Notes: generated from the sequence alone by a model not told the origin. 34,162 nucleotides of DNA from Planctomycetota bacterium (GCA_023481165.1 JAMCWO010000044.1:1-34162), one strand, 5' to 3'; counted from the first letter of the stretch, positions 8,691 to 17,278 are shown. Program-made: numbers and translations.

Positions 8691-9164
8691 TCAAACCGAA
8701 ATCACCAGGGCATCTTCGACCAGCACGACCCCGTACGATTTCAGCGGCGTCTGGGCCGGGCCTTTCCGCACGCGGCCATCGAGCAGGAAGATAGAGTGAT
8801 TGAAGTTGTTGCATTGGAGCATGCCGCGCTCGCGCTGGTAGCTGATCACTTGACCACCGTGGGTGCACAGACGCGACAGGACGCAGTAGGCGTCCTTTTC
8901 CACATGCACGACGATGAGTTGGAGGGACCTGGCCTCGTTGACGACGTAGGCGGCGCTGCCGATCTCCCGCAGCGAGGGCGCCTTGAGCAAATCAATCGTC
9001 AGGCCCCCCGGTCCGTAGGTCACGCTCTCGGGCTCTATGTCCGGCGTACTGCAGCAGGTGGAGCGCGGGACCGACGAATCGTCCCCCGTCCGGCAGCCAC
9101 AGACAGAGCCCACCAACAGGGCACCGGCCCCAATCATCTCTCGTCGAGTCATTGCGTGTTGCAT
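8691..9164 (-). CDS. Rieske [2Fe-2S] protein with Tat-type lipoprotein signal
   Basis: This 157-residue protein starts with a twin-arginine-like signal (TRREMIGAG, residues 6-14) and a hydrophobic stretch ending in CGC (22-24), which suggests Tat export and perhaps lipidation at Cys24. The Rieske fold is seen in RLCTHGGQVISYQ (Cys100, His102), then LQCNNFNHSIFLLDG (Cys118, His123) and RVRKGPAQTPLKSY, typical of bc1/b6f-type Rieske subunits. The second half-motif is C-x4-H, whereas the classical form is C-x2-H. No cytochrome b or c is nearby, so this is probably not part of a bc complex encoded here. It heads the operon Rieske, FGE-fold, GGQ protein. GGGAGAT precedes the ATG. Confidence 0.82.
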   Translation of the reverse strand: MQHAMTRREMIGAGALLVGSVCGCRTGDDSSVPRSTCCSTPDIEPESVTYGPGGLTIDLLKAPSLREIGSAAYVVNEARSLQLIVVHVEKDAYCVLSRLCTHGGQVISYQRERGMLQCNNFNHSIFLLDGRVRKGPAQTPLKSYGVVLVEDALVISV

Positions 9165-9408
9165 AACGATCTCCCGAGCCCCGCCCGGTGCCGGATGCTA
9201 CAGGGGCAATTGCGCACCCTGGTCCTCTGTTACAAGGGCGGGACCGACAACAGGGCCTGATTCTACTCTTCCGGCTGTCGCTTTTGCCACTGTTTGTTCT
9301 TGCATTTCACCGCCTGTCTCGGTAGATACAGGGGCCGATGGAGTCGGGAGGTGTGCACAGTTCCCCGGCTCATAACGGCGAATGGCATGTTCGTGGGAGG
9401 ATCGGCCA

Positions 9409-10638
9409 ATGCTGAAGATCGGGATGATCGGTGCGGGTTTTGTCGCGCGATTTCACGAGCGGGCGCTGCGTTCGGTCCGCAGCGCCGAGCTCGCGGGGGT
9501 CTACGCCCTCAAGGGAGCCGAGGCGCTGGCCCAGTTGGCTCGGCAGGACCGCCTGGGTGACACCAAGGCGTATGATTCCGTGGCCGACCTGGCGCGCGCG
9601 GTGGATGTCATTTGCGTCTTTGCCCCGAACTTCGTCCGTGTTCCCATGATGCGGGAGATCGCGGCCGCCGTGGAGGCCGGGGCCAGGCTCAAGGGGATCA
9701 TCATCGAAAAGCCGCTCGCCCGCAACCTCGCCGAAGCGGATGCGCTGGTGCGGATCGCCCAGTCGATGCACGTTCCCACGGCCTATTTCGAGAACCAGAT
9801 CCACATGCCCGCGGTCGTTCAGGCACGCACGCAACTGGCGCAGGTGGAAAAGGCGATGGGGCCGGCCCACCTGGCCCGCAGCGCCGAGGAGCACGGCGGC
9901 CCGCACGAGCCGTGGTTCTGGGACCCGACCACCCAGGGCGGCGGCGTCTGCTGTGACATGGGCTGCCACAGCATCGCCTGCGGCATGTACATGGTGACCC
10001 CTTCCGAGCGGCCGATCAACTACCTGAAGCCCGTGCGGGTCAACGCCACCATGGCTCTGCTCAAATGGGGCAAGGAGCCGTGGCTCAGCCAACTCAAAAA
10101 GCGGGGCGTCGATTACTCCACCACGCCCGCCGAAGACTACTCCAGCGTCGCCCTCGAATTCGAGGACCCGCAGACGAAGCAGCACAGCATCGTCCAAGCG
10201 ACGAATTCCTGGATGTACGATGCGCCCGGCCTGCGGCTGCTGATGGAGACGTTCGGACCCGGCTATTCCTACACGGTCAACTCGCTCGAATCACCGGCGG
10301 GCATCTTCATCAGCGATGCGGCGGCCGCCGCGGTGCTGGACAGCGAACTGGCCCTGGAGAAGTCGCAGGCCAGCCGGGGCGCCCTGATCCTCCAGCCGGA
10401 TGAGATTGCCTTGTACGGCTACATCGCCGAGTGGCTCGACGCGATCCAGGCATTCGAACAGGGGCACGATGCGCTGCTGAATCTGGAGTACGGTCGATTC
10501 ATTACGATGCTCATCATGGCCGCGTACCTTTCTCACGAGCGAAGAAAGGTCGTGGATATGACCGATCCTCAAACCCTGACCGAGTTGGCCACCTACGTAC
10601 CGCTGATCCAGCAAGGCAAAGGAAAACAAGTGCTGTGA
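9409..10638 (+). CDS. Gfo/Idh/MocA family NAD(P)-dependent oxidoreductase
   Basis: This 409-residue protein has an N-terminal Rossmann fold, KIGMIGAGFVARFH (GxGxxA-type loop at residues 8-13), and the family EKP motif (IIIEKPLARN, 98-107), whose lysine is usually catalytic. A GGVCCDMGCHSIACGMY segment carries the Asp/His pair expected near the substrate. The family oxidises or reduces sugars and cyclitols; the substrate here is unknown. The ATG at 9409 is chosen because GGAGGATC stands just upstream; an in-frame ATG at 9382 would span that site. It is divergent from the Rieske operon and probably monocistronic, with a hairpin after the stop. Confidence 0.88.
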   Translation: MLKIGMIGAGFVARFHERALRSVRSAELAGVYALKGAEALAQLARQDRLGDTKAYDSVADLARAVDVICVFAPNFVRVPMMREIAAAVEAGARLKGIIIEKPLARNLAEADALVRIAQSMHVPTAYFENQIHMPAVVQARTQLAQVEKAMGPAHLARSAEEHGGPHEPWFWDPTTQGGGVCCDMGCHSIACGMYMVTPSERPINYLKPVRVNATMALLKWGKEPWLSQLKKRGVDYSTTPAEDYSSVALEFEDPQTKQHSIVQATNSWMYDAPGLRLLMETFGPGYSYTVNSLESPAGIFISDAAAAAVLDSELALEKSQASRGALILQPDEIALYGYIAEWLDAIQAFEQGHDALLNLEYGRFITMLIMAAYLSHERRKVVDMTDPQTLTELATYVPLIQQGKGKQVL

Positions 10639-10653
10639 GGCGTGGTTCTGCGT

Positions 10654-10678
10654 GCGCCGGGCCGCGCAGGCCCGGTGC
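10654..10678 (+). terminator. GC-rich hairpin after the oxidoreductase gene
   Basis: GCGCCGGGCC (10654-10663) pairs with GGCCCGGTGC (10669-10678) around a five-base loop, with one wobble. It lies 16 bases past the stop. No U-tract follows, so it may only stabilise the 3' end. Confidence 0.35.
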
Positions 10679-10788
10679 CCCGTCATGCGGAAGAAACTTC
10701 GCACGCCCGCGCCTGCGAGGCGTACATGACGAGGCAGGCAGGAGATGTTCTGATCGTCGCGAACTTAGGCGTGTCGGAGATGTAATTT

Positions 10789-12441
10789 ATGGCGGATTTG
10801 CCTCGAAAGCGACGCCGGCTGCGGATCGTCATACCCGCCTTTCCGGCGTTCAACATTTACTCCCGGATCGCCCGCAAAACGACCGCGCTGGGGCCGGTCT
10901 GCGTGGCCACCGCCGTGCACGAGATTGAAGGCTGGGATGCCGAAGTCATCGATGAAAACAACCTGGGCCGGTATGGGCCCCGCAGTCCGGAGGGCGGTGC
11001 CGACCACGAGGTATTGCAGGAGCAAAGACCGGCCGACGTGGTCGGGTTGTACGGCGGCTTGACCAGCACGGCCCCGCGGCTCTACGAACTGGCCCGGTTC
11101 TACCGGCAACGAGGGATCGTCACGATCGCGGGCGGACAGCACTTTGCCGGCGAGAATGCCGAGGAAGCCTTGCGCCACGGCGTCGATTACATCGTTTTCG
11201 GGGAAGGCGAAAGGACCATTCGAGAGCTCTTGCAGGCCGTCGAGGGCCGGCGGGAGGCGAGCAGCATCAAGGGAATTGCCTACCTGGAGCAGGGCCGCGT
11301 CATCCGTACGCCGGACCGCGAGCCGCTGACCGATTTCGATGAGCTTCCGTATCCCGATTTCTCCCTGGTACGCTACGCCAAAATCGTGATCTATCCCGTG
11401 GAGCGAATCCGCGGCTGTTGCATGAATTGCGAGTTCTGCACGGTCAAGGGCAAACCGAGATGCGCCTCCGTGGACCGTTTGCTCGGCAACATCAGCCATC
11501 TCGTCGAAACGCATAACGCCCGGCAATTCTTTATCGTAGACGATCTCTTCGGCCAGCAGCGCGATGAGACGGTGCGGTTCTGCCATCTGCTCGCAGATTA
11601 CCAGAGACGTATCGGAACGAGAGTGGAAGCGACGGTCCAAATCCGCCTGGACAAGGCCAAGGACCCCGAACTGCTGACGGCGATGCGTCAAGCGGGAATC
11701 AAGTACGTAGCCATCGGCTTCGAGTCACCCATCGACGAGGAGCTCAGGGCCATGAACAAGGCGATCCACTCGCGCGAGATGCTGTCGCTCGTCCGGGTCT
11801 TCCACCAATTCGGCTTCCTGATCCACGGTATGTTTATCTTCGGGTATCCCCTGGCGGAATCCGCCTCATTCCGTATGCCGGCCAAGGAGCGGGTACAACG
11901 GTTCCGGAGCTTCATTCGCAAAGCCAAGATCGACACCGTCCAGGTGTTGCTGCCCGTTCCCTTGCCGGGAACAGACTTGCGCCGGCGGCTCGAGCAGCAG
12001 AACCGGATCTATGCCCTGCAGGATGTGGGCTGGGAATACTACGACGGGAACTTCCCCCTATTTGAGCCGGATGAGCCGATGACGGCCCAGGAGATTCAAG
12101 AGGCGGGCAAACAAATCATGCGGCACGTATATCGGTTCCGCTACGCCCTCTTCGTCGCCGCAAATATCCTATTGTTCCCCTCCATCGCCTTTTATCTTCA
12201 CAATCTTAAGCTGGGTTGGGGACGATGGTACCGATCCTGGCGCAACAGTCTCATCCGCTTTGGTGGCTGGATCACCATGCGAAAATGGAGCGCCGACTTT
12301 GGGAGAGGCGACTTCCTGCGCAGACTACAGGCTGCCCGAGACCGACTAGCCCTCTCGCAAAAAGCAACTCCGGTCCGCCAAGAGGCAAACCGAGCGTCAC
12401 AGACTCTCGGTAGCACACGAACAGCACGCCACCAAGGATAG
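10789..12441 (+). CDS. B12-binding-domain radical SAM protein
   Basis: This 550-residue protein has an N-terminal cobalamin-binding-like Rossmann domain (about 10-150: LRIVIPAFPAFNIYS, DVVGLYGGLTSTA, VTIAGGQHFAGE, VDYIVFGEGERTI). The radical SAM core starts near 195, with the [4Fe-4S] motif C-x3-C-x2-C at Cys210, Cys214 and Cys217 (RGCCMNCEFC). IGFESPIDEELRAMNK, GMFIFGYPL and VQVLLPVPLPGT fit this class. The last 100 residues include a hydrophobic stretch (about 444-465) and a basic tail, suggesting membrane association. Members act on lipids, tetrapyrroles and antibiotics (methylation or rearrangement); the substrate cannot be told. Start ATG 10789 has GGAG about nine bases upstream. No obvious pathway partners adjoin it. 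Confidence 0.88.
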   Translation: MADLPRKRRRLRIVIPAFPAFNIYSRIARKTTALGPVCVATAVHEIEGWDAEVIDENNLGRYGPRSPEGGADHEVLQEQRPADVVGLYGGLTSTAPRLYELARFYRQRGIVTIAGGQHFAGENAEEALRHGVDYIVFGEGERTIRELLQAVEGRREASSIKGIAYLEQGRVIRTPDREPLTDFDELPYPDFSLVRYAKIVIYPVERIRGCCMNCEFCTVKGKPRCASVDRLLGNISHLVETHNARQFFIVDDLFGQQRDETVRFCHLLADYQRRIGTRVEATVQIRLDKAKDPELLTAMRQAGIKYVAIGFESPIDEELRAMNKAIHSREMLSLVRVFHQFGFLIHGMFIFGYPLAESASFRMPAKERVQRFRSFIRKAKIDTVQVLLPVPLPGTDLRRRLEQQNRIYALQDVGWEYYDGNFPLFEPDEPMTAQEIQEAGKQIMRHVYRFRYALFVAANILLFPSIAFYLHNLKLGWGRWYRSWRNSLIRFGGWITMRKWSADFGRGDFLRRLQAARDRLALSQKATPVRQEANRASQTLGSTRTARHQG

Positions 12442-12472
12442 ACTGGGACGAAAGAAGACCAACGAGTCAAAT

Positions 12473-12529
12473 CTCATCGGCCGCCATCCGTACAAGCATC
12501 GCTATGCCTGTGCTGACGCGGCCGATGAG
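12473..12529. repeat. 12-bp perfect inverted repeat between convergent genes
   Basis: CTCATCGGCCGC (12473-12484) is perfectly mirrored by GCGGCCGATGAG (12518-12529). The 33-base interval contains a smaller GCAT/ATGC stem. It lies between the convergent radical SAM and RRM genes and could act as a two-way transcription stop, although only a weak TTT follows on the minus strand. Confidence 0.5.
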
Positions 12530-12578
12530 CCAAAGATCCCGACAGGAACGATCCCCGACGCGCAGCGGCGCTGCGGGC

Positions 12579-12878
12579 TTAGTACCGGCGTCCGCCGCGT
12601 CCGCCGCCGCCGCCGCCACCACCGCCACTCTTCGGCGCCTTGGGCTTCGCTTCGTTGACCGTGATGGTCCTGCCCTTTTGCTCCGTGCCGTTCAGAGCGG
12701 CAATGGCCGCATCGGCATCTTTCTTGGCCGGCATTTCGACAAAGCCGAAGCCGCGCGATTCGCCGCTGAACCGATCCTTGACGACGCTGGCCGACTCTAC
12801 CTCGCCATACGCGCTGAAGATCTGGCGCAGGTCGTCATCCGTGACCTCAAACGAGAGGTTTCCTACATAGATATTCAT
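12579..12878 (-). CDS. Stand-alone RRM RNA-binding protein
   Basis: This 99-residue protein is a single RNA recognition motif: RNP2 is IYVGNL (residues 3-8), RNP1 is RGFGFVEM, with the typical FSAYGEVESASVVKDRFSG between. It ends in a glycine-rich tail with a run of glycines and RGGRRY, as in cyanobacterial and planctomycete glycine-rich RRM proteins. Such proteins bind RNA and are often cold- or stress-linked. I choose ATG 12878 (MNIYVGNL): AAGGAG is six bases upstream, whereas the ATG at 12884 directly abuts it. Confidence 0.93.
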   Translation of the reverse strand: MNIYVGNLSFEVTDDDLRQIFSAYGEVESASVVKDRFSGESRGFGFVEMPAKKDADAAIAALNGTEQKGRTITVNEAKPKAPKSGGGGGGGGGRGGRRY

Positions 12879-13196
12879 TTTCATCTCCTTAGTTTCTGTT
12901 GCAGAATCAGCGAACAGGCGGGATCAAAAGCAGGCGGTCGAGCTCAAATCGGTCAGCGTTGACTCCACTCTCTGAACGCATCATCCAGGTCCATGCTACT
13001 TACGACCCCATCAGGTTACCAGCCCCCATGGCATCCTGCAAGCGCGAAATCCCGCTTTTTTTTCCAAAAAATAACCAGTCAAAACCTGCTCCTGCGGCTG
13101 CCGGGTCATTCCTTGCCTGCCGGGAACGGTTCTGATAGCATCAGGCTCCGCAGATGAAGATGGATTCGGACACTGGTATGTGGAAGGGTTGAAATC
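12879..13196. other. Divergent intergenic region, RRM gene / GH27 gene
   Basis: This stretch must hold the promoters of both divergent genes. It contains an AT-rich patch with T8 and A6 runs near 13057-13073 and GGAAGGG just before the GH27 start. I see no convincing consensus promoter, small gene or RNA. Confidence 0.4.
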
Positions 13197-15176
13197 ATGA
13201 CAACACGTTTTGGCGCACTGGTTTCCGTCGCGGCGATTCTGTTGCTGGGCGCGGGCAACAGCGCCAGCGGCGGCGTCGTACGACTGGGGGAGTTGGACCT
13301 TGCGAAAATGTCGGCGGGGTGGGGCCAACCGCAGGTGGACAAGAGCATCACCGGCAAGACTCTCTCCATCGGCGGGCGGACATTTGATCGAGGCGTCGGA
13401 ACGCACGCCGAGTCGACGATTTATGTGGATCTGGACGGTAAAGTCGAGCGATTCAAGGCCTTTGTCGGAGTCGACGATGCTGCGGGCCGCCGGGGATCGG
13501 TCCGGTTTATGGTGTATGGCGACAACAAAAGACTTTTTGACAGCGGTGTCATGAAGGGCGGCCAAGAGGCCAAGGTCGTCGACGTACCGCTGATCGGTGT
13601 CAAACATCTAAGGTTGATGGCAACCGCGGCGGGCGATGGCATCGATTCCGACCATGCGGACTGGGCCCAAGCGGAATTTGTTGGCGCAGCCGCCAGGCCC
13701 TGGGCCGTCGATCCGCCCAGGATACCTCCGGAGGAGAAGGTGATTCTGACGCCCAAGCCCGGGGCGCAGCCTCAGATCAACGGTCCGAAGATCTACGGCG
13801 CCCGGCCGGGCAGGCCTTTTATTTACCGAATTCCATGCACGGGAATACGGCCCATCCGCTTCTCGGCGACCGGGTTGCCAAACGGCTTACAGCTTGATGC
13901 CAATGCCGGCATCATCACGGGCCACGTGCCGGGGAATCGCGGCAAGTGGACTGTGACCTTGGCAGCGAAAAACGAGCACGGGACGAGCGAACGGCCTTTC
14001 AGGCTCGTGGTCGGCGACACGCTGGCCCTGACACCGCCAATGGGTTGGAATAGCTGGTACATCCACTACAACCGCGTCAACGAGGAACACATGCGCAATG
14101 CGGCGGATGTCATGGTCGCCTCCGGCATGGCCGACTACGGCTACCAATACGTCAATATTGATGATTGCTGGATGAAGAAAAGGGGCGATGAGCCCTATCG
14201 GGATGAGCGCGGCGCCATCCTGCCCAACGCCAAGTTCCCGGACATCAAGGGCATGGTGGATTACATTCACAGCAAAGGCCTGAAGGCCGGACTGTATACG
14301 GGACCCGGCCCGTGGACCTGCGCCGGCTACGTCGCCAGCTACGAGCACGAGCGCCTCGATGCCGAGAAGTTCGCCGAGTGGGGGTTCGATTTCCTCAAGC
14401 ACGATTGGTGTTCCTACACGCAGGTCGCCGGCGGCAAGGACCTCGAACACCTGCAACGGCCCTACAAGCTCATGGGCGATATCCTCAAGACATTGCCGCG
14501 GGACATCGTCTACAACCTGTGTCAATACGGCATGGGCAGCGTCTGGACCTGGGGCGCTGAGGTCGGCGGCAATTGCTGGCGGACCACGGGCGATCTGGGC
14601 CTGGAGCGAGGCGACTTGCTGCCCGGGTTCTACCAGATCGGCCTGAGCAATGCCCGCCACTATGAGAATGCCGGTCCGGGCCACTGGAACGATCCCGACT
14701 ACATCCTGATCGGCTACGTCGGCAACGCCCACAACCAGAACGAGCCCGGGCAACCCACGAGGCTGACACCCAACGAACAGTACAGCTATATGTCCATGTG
14801 GTGCCTGATGGCCGCGCCGCTTTTCTTCTCCGGCGATATGCGGCTACTGGATGATTTCACGCTGGGGATTCTGTGCAACAACGAGGTGATTGAAGTCGAT
14901 CAGGACCCCCTCGGCCGGCAAGCCAAGCCCCTGGTGCAGAACGATGAGACCTTGATCATGGCCAAGCCGATGGAAGACGGCTCGGTAGCCGTAGGCCTGT
15001 TCAATCTGGCGGAACTGCCGCGCCGTATGAGCGTCGATTGGTCTTTATTCGGTGTTCAAGGCAGGCAACGCATCCGCGATCTGTGGCGGCAAAAGGACCT
15101 GGGTGAATTTGCGGACCGCTTCAACGTGGAGGTTCCGCGCCATGGAGTTGCGTTGATCCGCGTACAGTCAAAATAG
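13197..15176 (+). CDS. Secreted GH27 alpha-galactosidase-type enzyme with NPCBM domain
   Basis: This 659-residue protein has a signal peptide (1-25), an NPCBM-type carbohydrate-binding domain (about 28-163: GELDLAKMSAGWGQ, RGVGTHAESTIYVDLDG), a putative-Ig-like linker domain (about 200-272: LPNGLQLDANAGIITG) and a GH27 catalytic barrel starting at LTPPMGWNSW (278-287). The expected nucleophile is Asp403 (FLKHDWCSY) and the acid/base Asp466 (WRTTGDLGLE). NIDDCW and GHWNDPDYILIG are family motifs. A beta-sandwich tail (about 560-659) closes it. It probably releases alpha-galactose (or alpha-N-acetylgalactosamine) outside the cytoplasm. GGAAGGG precedes the ATG. It is monocistronic. Confidence 0.93.
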   Translation: MTTRFGALVSVAAILLLGAGNSASGGVVRLGELDLAKMSAGWGQPQVDKSITGKTLSIGGRTFDRGVGTHAESTIYVDLDGKVERFKAFVGVDDAAGRRGSVRFMVYGDNKRLFDSGVMKGGQEAKVVDVPLIGVKHLRLMATAAGDGIDSDHADWAQAEFVGAAARPWAVDPPRIPPEEKVILTPKPGAQPQINGPKIYGARPGRPFIYRIPCTGIRPIRFSATGLPNGLQLDANAGIITGHVPGNRGKWTVTLAAKNEHGTSERPFRLVVGDTLALTPPMGWNSWYIHYNRVNEEHMRNAADVMVASGMADYGYQYVNIDDCWMKKRGDEPYRDERGAILPNAKFPDIKGMVDYIHSKGLKAGLYTGPGPWTCAGYVASYEHERLDAEKFAEWGFDFLKHDWCSYTQVAGGKDLEHLQRPYKLMGDILKTLPRDIVYNLCQYGMGSVWTWGAEVGGNCWRTTGDLGLERGDLLPGFYQIGLSNARHYENAGPGHWNDPDYILIGYVGNAHNQNEPGQPTRLTPNEQYSYMSMWCLMAAPLFFSGDMRLLDDFTLGILCNNEVIEVDQDPLGRQAKPLVQNDETLIMAKPMEDGSVAVGLFNLAELPRRMSVDWSLFGVQGRQRIRDLWRQKDLGEFADRFNVEVPRHGVALIRVQSK

Positions 15177-15272
15177 AAAATGCCTGCACCACAGCGCCGC
15201 CTCGCGAGGAATGGGTCATGCGGCGGTCAGGTACAGGCTCATGTGAAGGGTTGGGGAAAACGCCGTACGGGC

Positions 15273-15318
15273 GTCCATTTGGAGCGGACGCGTCTTTGCG
15301 CCGCGGCTCCAAATGGAC
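15273..15318. terminator. 13-bp perfect inverted repeat between convergent genes
   Basis: GTCCATTTGGAGC (15273-15285) is exactly mirrored by GCTCCAAATGGAC (15306-15318) across 20 bases. It sits between the stops of the GH27 gene (+) and the membrane-protein gene (-). It is a plausible bidirectional stop, but it lacks a U-tract. Confidence 0.45.
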
Positions 15319-15340
15319 AATCCCGCTCCCCTGCCCGACA

Positions 15341-16036
15341 TTACTCTATCGGCTGGCCCCGCAGGAGTGCCGTCATCCTGCCAACCAGTGCCACATTGCT
15401 CAGCAGGAATGCAGCAGCGACGGCCAGCATGGCCACGAGAGTCAAGGTCAAAGGAAATACGCCCGCCAAGGCGATAATCCCCAGCGCGATGGCACCCAGA
15501 CCCGCTATAAGCTGCAGGCCTGTCGTCGCAAAGACCGCCTGACGAATCACCAGGCGTGCCCGCGCGGTTTCCTCTCGGTGCATGGCAATCATCTTGTTGA
15601 TGCCCAGGTTTGTCCCGGAGCCCAGGAGCGCCCCTGCACCATACACGATTGCGGCAATCGGCAGGAGGATGGAAGGAACCACATTCAGGGCCCCGAGGAT
15701 GCCCAGCGTAATGCCGGCGATTCCCGTCAGGGTTTCTGCCGTGACCCCGGTGCCCAGTTCCGCCATCTTGACTCGGCCCTGGGTCTCCTCATGCAGGATA
15801 TCCGAGAGCCGGGCCGCGATTGCCGACCCTTCGATCAGGAACGAAATACCGACAGCGATCGTCGCGACGGCCAAAAGCCAGCGCGCCTCAATGCCCGTCA
15901 GCGACAATCCGATGATCGACAGCACGATACCGGCAATGGCGATTACGCCACCCCCGAGAGAGCCGCCGAGGATCGTTTCCACCGTATGTCGCTCTTCCTG
16001 CAGATGTTCCTCTGTAATGGTTGTTCCGTCTGGCAT
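15341..16036 (-). CDS. Polytopic membrane protein of unknown function
   Basis: This 231-residue protein has a short charged N terminus (about 1-20) and roughly six hydrophobic segments (about 22-47, 51-72, 98-118, 120-140, 168-192 and 194-218). A hydrophilic loop at 76-97 and another at 145-165 separate pairs of helices. The segments are rich in Gly, Ala, Ile and Leu with repeated small-residue patterns (GIAGITLGILGAL, GLGAIALGIIALAG), hinting at internal duplication. I see no transporter signature. A GGGGGTG precedes the ATG. It is convergent with the GH27 gene and divergent from the prepilin-like gene, so context gives no function. Confidence 0.75.
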   Translation of the reverse strand: MPDGTTITEEHLQEERHTVETILGGSLGGGVIAIAGIVLSIIGLSLTGIEARWLLAVATIAVGISFLIEGSAIAARLSDILHEETQGRVKMAELGTGVTAETLTGIAGITLGILGALNVVPSILLPIAAIVYGAGALLGSGTNLGINKMIAMHREETARARLVIRQAVFATTGLQLIAGLGAIALGIIALAGVFPLTLTLVAMLAVAAAFLLSNVALVGRMTALLRGQPIE

Positions 16037-16426
16037 AATTGCACCCCCATACTTTCTGTCAAGGAGTCATCACTCATTCTTTCCTCAAATGATCGTCCCG
16101 CAAGAGTCTACTCTCTTGCTAACCAAGCTTTCATACGGATTGACGACAGTGGTTCTTTGCAGTAGATTGCCCAATTCGGACGCGTAAAATGCTGCTTTGG
16201 AGCCGATTTCCCGCCGCGTCAGCCGGCCGGCGCCGCCCCGGGCTCCCCGCGCCCGCCTCCCGTGCAGAAAGCCCTTGCACCGGGCTCCGGAAGTCGATAG
16301 AATACACGGATACTTCCGTCGATAGGTCGGGATTCGCTCCTGTGACGCGGGTGCACGAAGGACGCCCAATACCGAGCACGGGCAGGCGGACGGCAACGTT
16401 GGCATTTCGTACGTGGAGGATCAGTC
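16037..16426. other. Divergent intergenic region with hairpin
   Basis: This 390-base stretch separates the membrane-protein gene (-) from the prepilin-like gene (+). It holds a perfect 7-bp hairpin, GCAAGAG (16100-16106) / CTCTTGC (16113-16119), and a plausible plus-strand promoter (16275-16303). Short overlapping frames on both strands show no protein motif. Confidence 0.45.
16275..16303 (+). promoter_or_regulatory. Candidate promoter of the prepilin-like gene
   Basis: TTGCAC (16275-16280) and TAGAAT (16298-16303) are 17 bases apart. The -10 box matches five of six consensus positions, the -35 only three. The leader to the ATG at 16427 would be about 115 bases. Confidence 0.4.
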
Positions 16427-17278
16427 ATGCGGCGCTCCAAGGCATTCACGTTGATCGAGTTGCTGGTCGTTATTTCCGTCATCGCGATTCTGCTGGCCAT
16501 TATGCTGCCCGCCTTGAGCAAGGCTAAGAATCTGGCCCAGGGGGCGGCCTGCAAAGGCAACATGAAGAACTACTGCCTCGCCATCGAGATGTACACGAAT
16601 GAGTCTGACGGCAGGTTCCCCGTCCCGGAACGGTGCTACTTCTCACAGACCTCCGCCTATCCGGTCGAGTCGGGGCTGTCCAGCTATATCCACTTGCGCT
16701 GGTGCAACGGCGATCTGGATCTGACCATGTACCCGGAGTACGGCAGCCCATTCTTCCGGTACATGGGGAACGCCAAGGCTTTTATCTGCCCGACTGTCAA
16801 GACGCTGGCCGTGCGCAACTCCGAGGACCATTTCTATGTGGCTGATATGGCTCGGCTCAAGCACTACAAGCCCTGGTACAACTACACCATGAACGCCTAC
16901 CTGGGCAGCGAGAACTCGGGCGTCCAGAAGACTATCGTGAAGAAGGTCACACAGGTCAAGCGGCCCGCCACCACCTATTCGTTTGTGGAAGAGAGTCCAT
17001 TGGTCGACACGGCCTACAACGTCTCGGGTCTCAACGATTCGTTCATGGTCCCGGGCGATGACGGCATGATCCAGGGCTGGTTTGCCAAGGTCGGTCCCAA
17101 TCCCGCGCTGGTGATCCCCGGCCCCGAGGGGGTCGGGCCGTTCTGGGACGTAATCGGCGGCTTCCACAATGCCCCTGCCAGCGACCTGCTGGCCGGACGG
17201 GGCAACTGCGCTTTGCTGGACGGCCACGTGGACGCCTACCGGCGGGCCGATACGTTCTATCATGCCTATCCGCGCTAG
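16427..17278 (+). CDS. Prepilin-like (type II secretion/pilin N-terminal methylation) protein
   Basis: This 283-residue protein starts with a class III signal, MRRSKAFTLIELLVV (predicted cleavage Ala6/Phe7, with the conserved Glu at mature position 5), and a long hydrophobic helix to about residue 29. The body is secreted and ends with NCALLDGHVDAYRR, the LxDGHV element found in the large planctomycete family of such proteins. Planctomycetes carry many of these outside any pilus operon; most have no known role. GGAGGATC precedes the ATG. No secretion or pilus genes adjoin it. Confidence 0.9.
   Translation: MRRSKAFTLIELLVVISVIAILLAIMLPALSKAKNLAQGAACKGNMKNYCLAIEMYTNESDGRFPVPERCYFSQTSAYPVESGLSSYIHLRWCNGDLDLTMYPEYGSPFFRYMGNAKAFICPTVKTLAVRNSEDHFYVADMARLKHYKPWYNYTMNAYLGSENSGVQKTIVKKVTQVKRPATTYSFVEESPLVDTAYNVSGLNDSFMVPGDDGMIQGWFAKVGPNPALVIPGPEGVGPFWDVIGGFHNAPASDLLAGRGNCALLDGHVDAYRRADTFYHAYPR

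Noticed and set aside
9300-9328. TTGCAT-17-TAGATA as promoter of the gene at 9409
   Set aside because: Only half of the consensus positions match in each box, so it is not distinguishable from chance.
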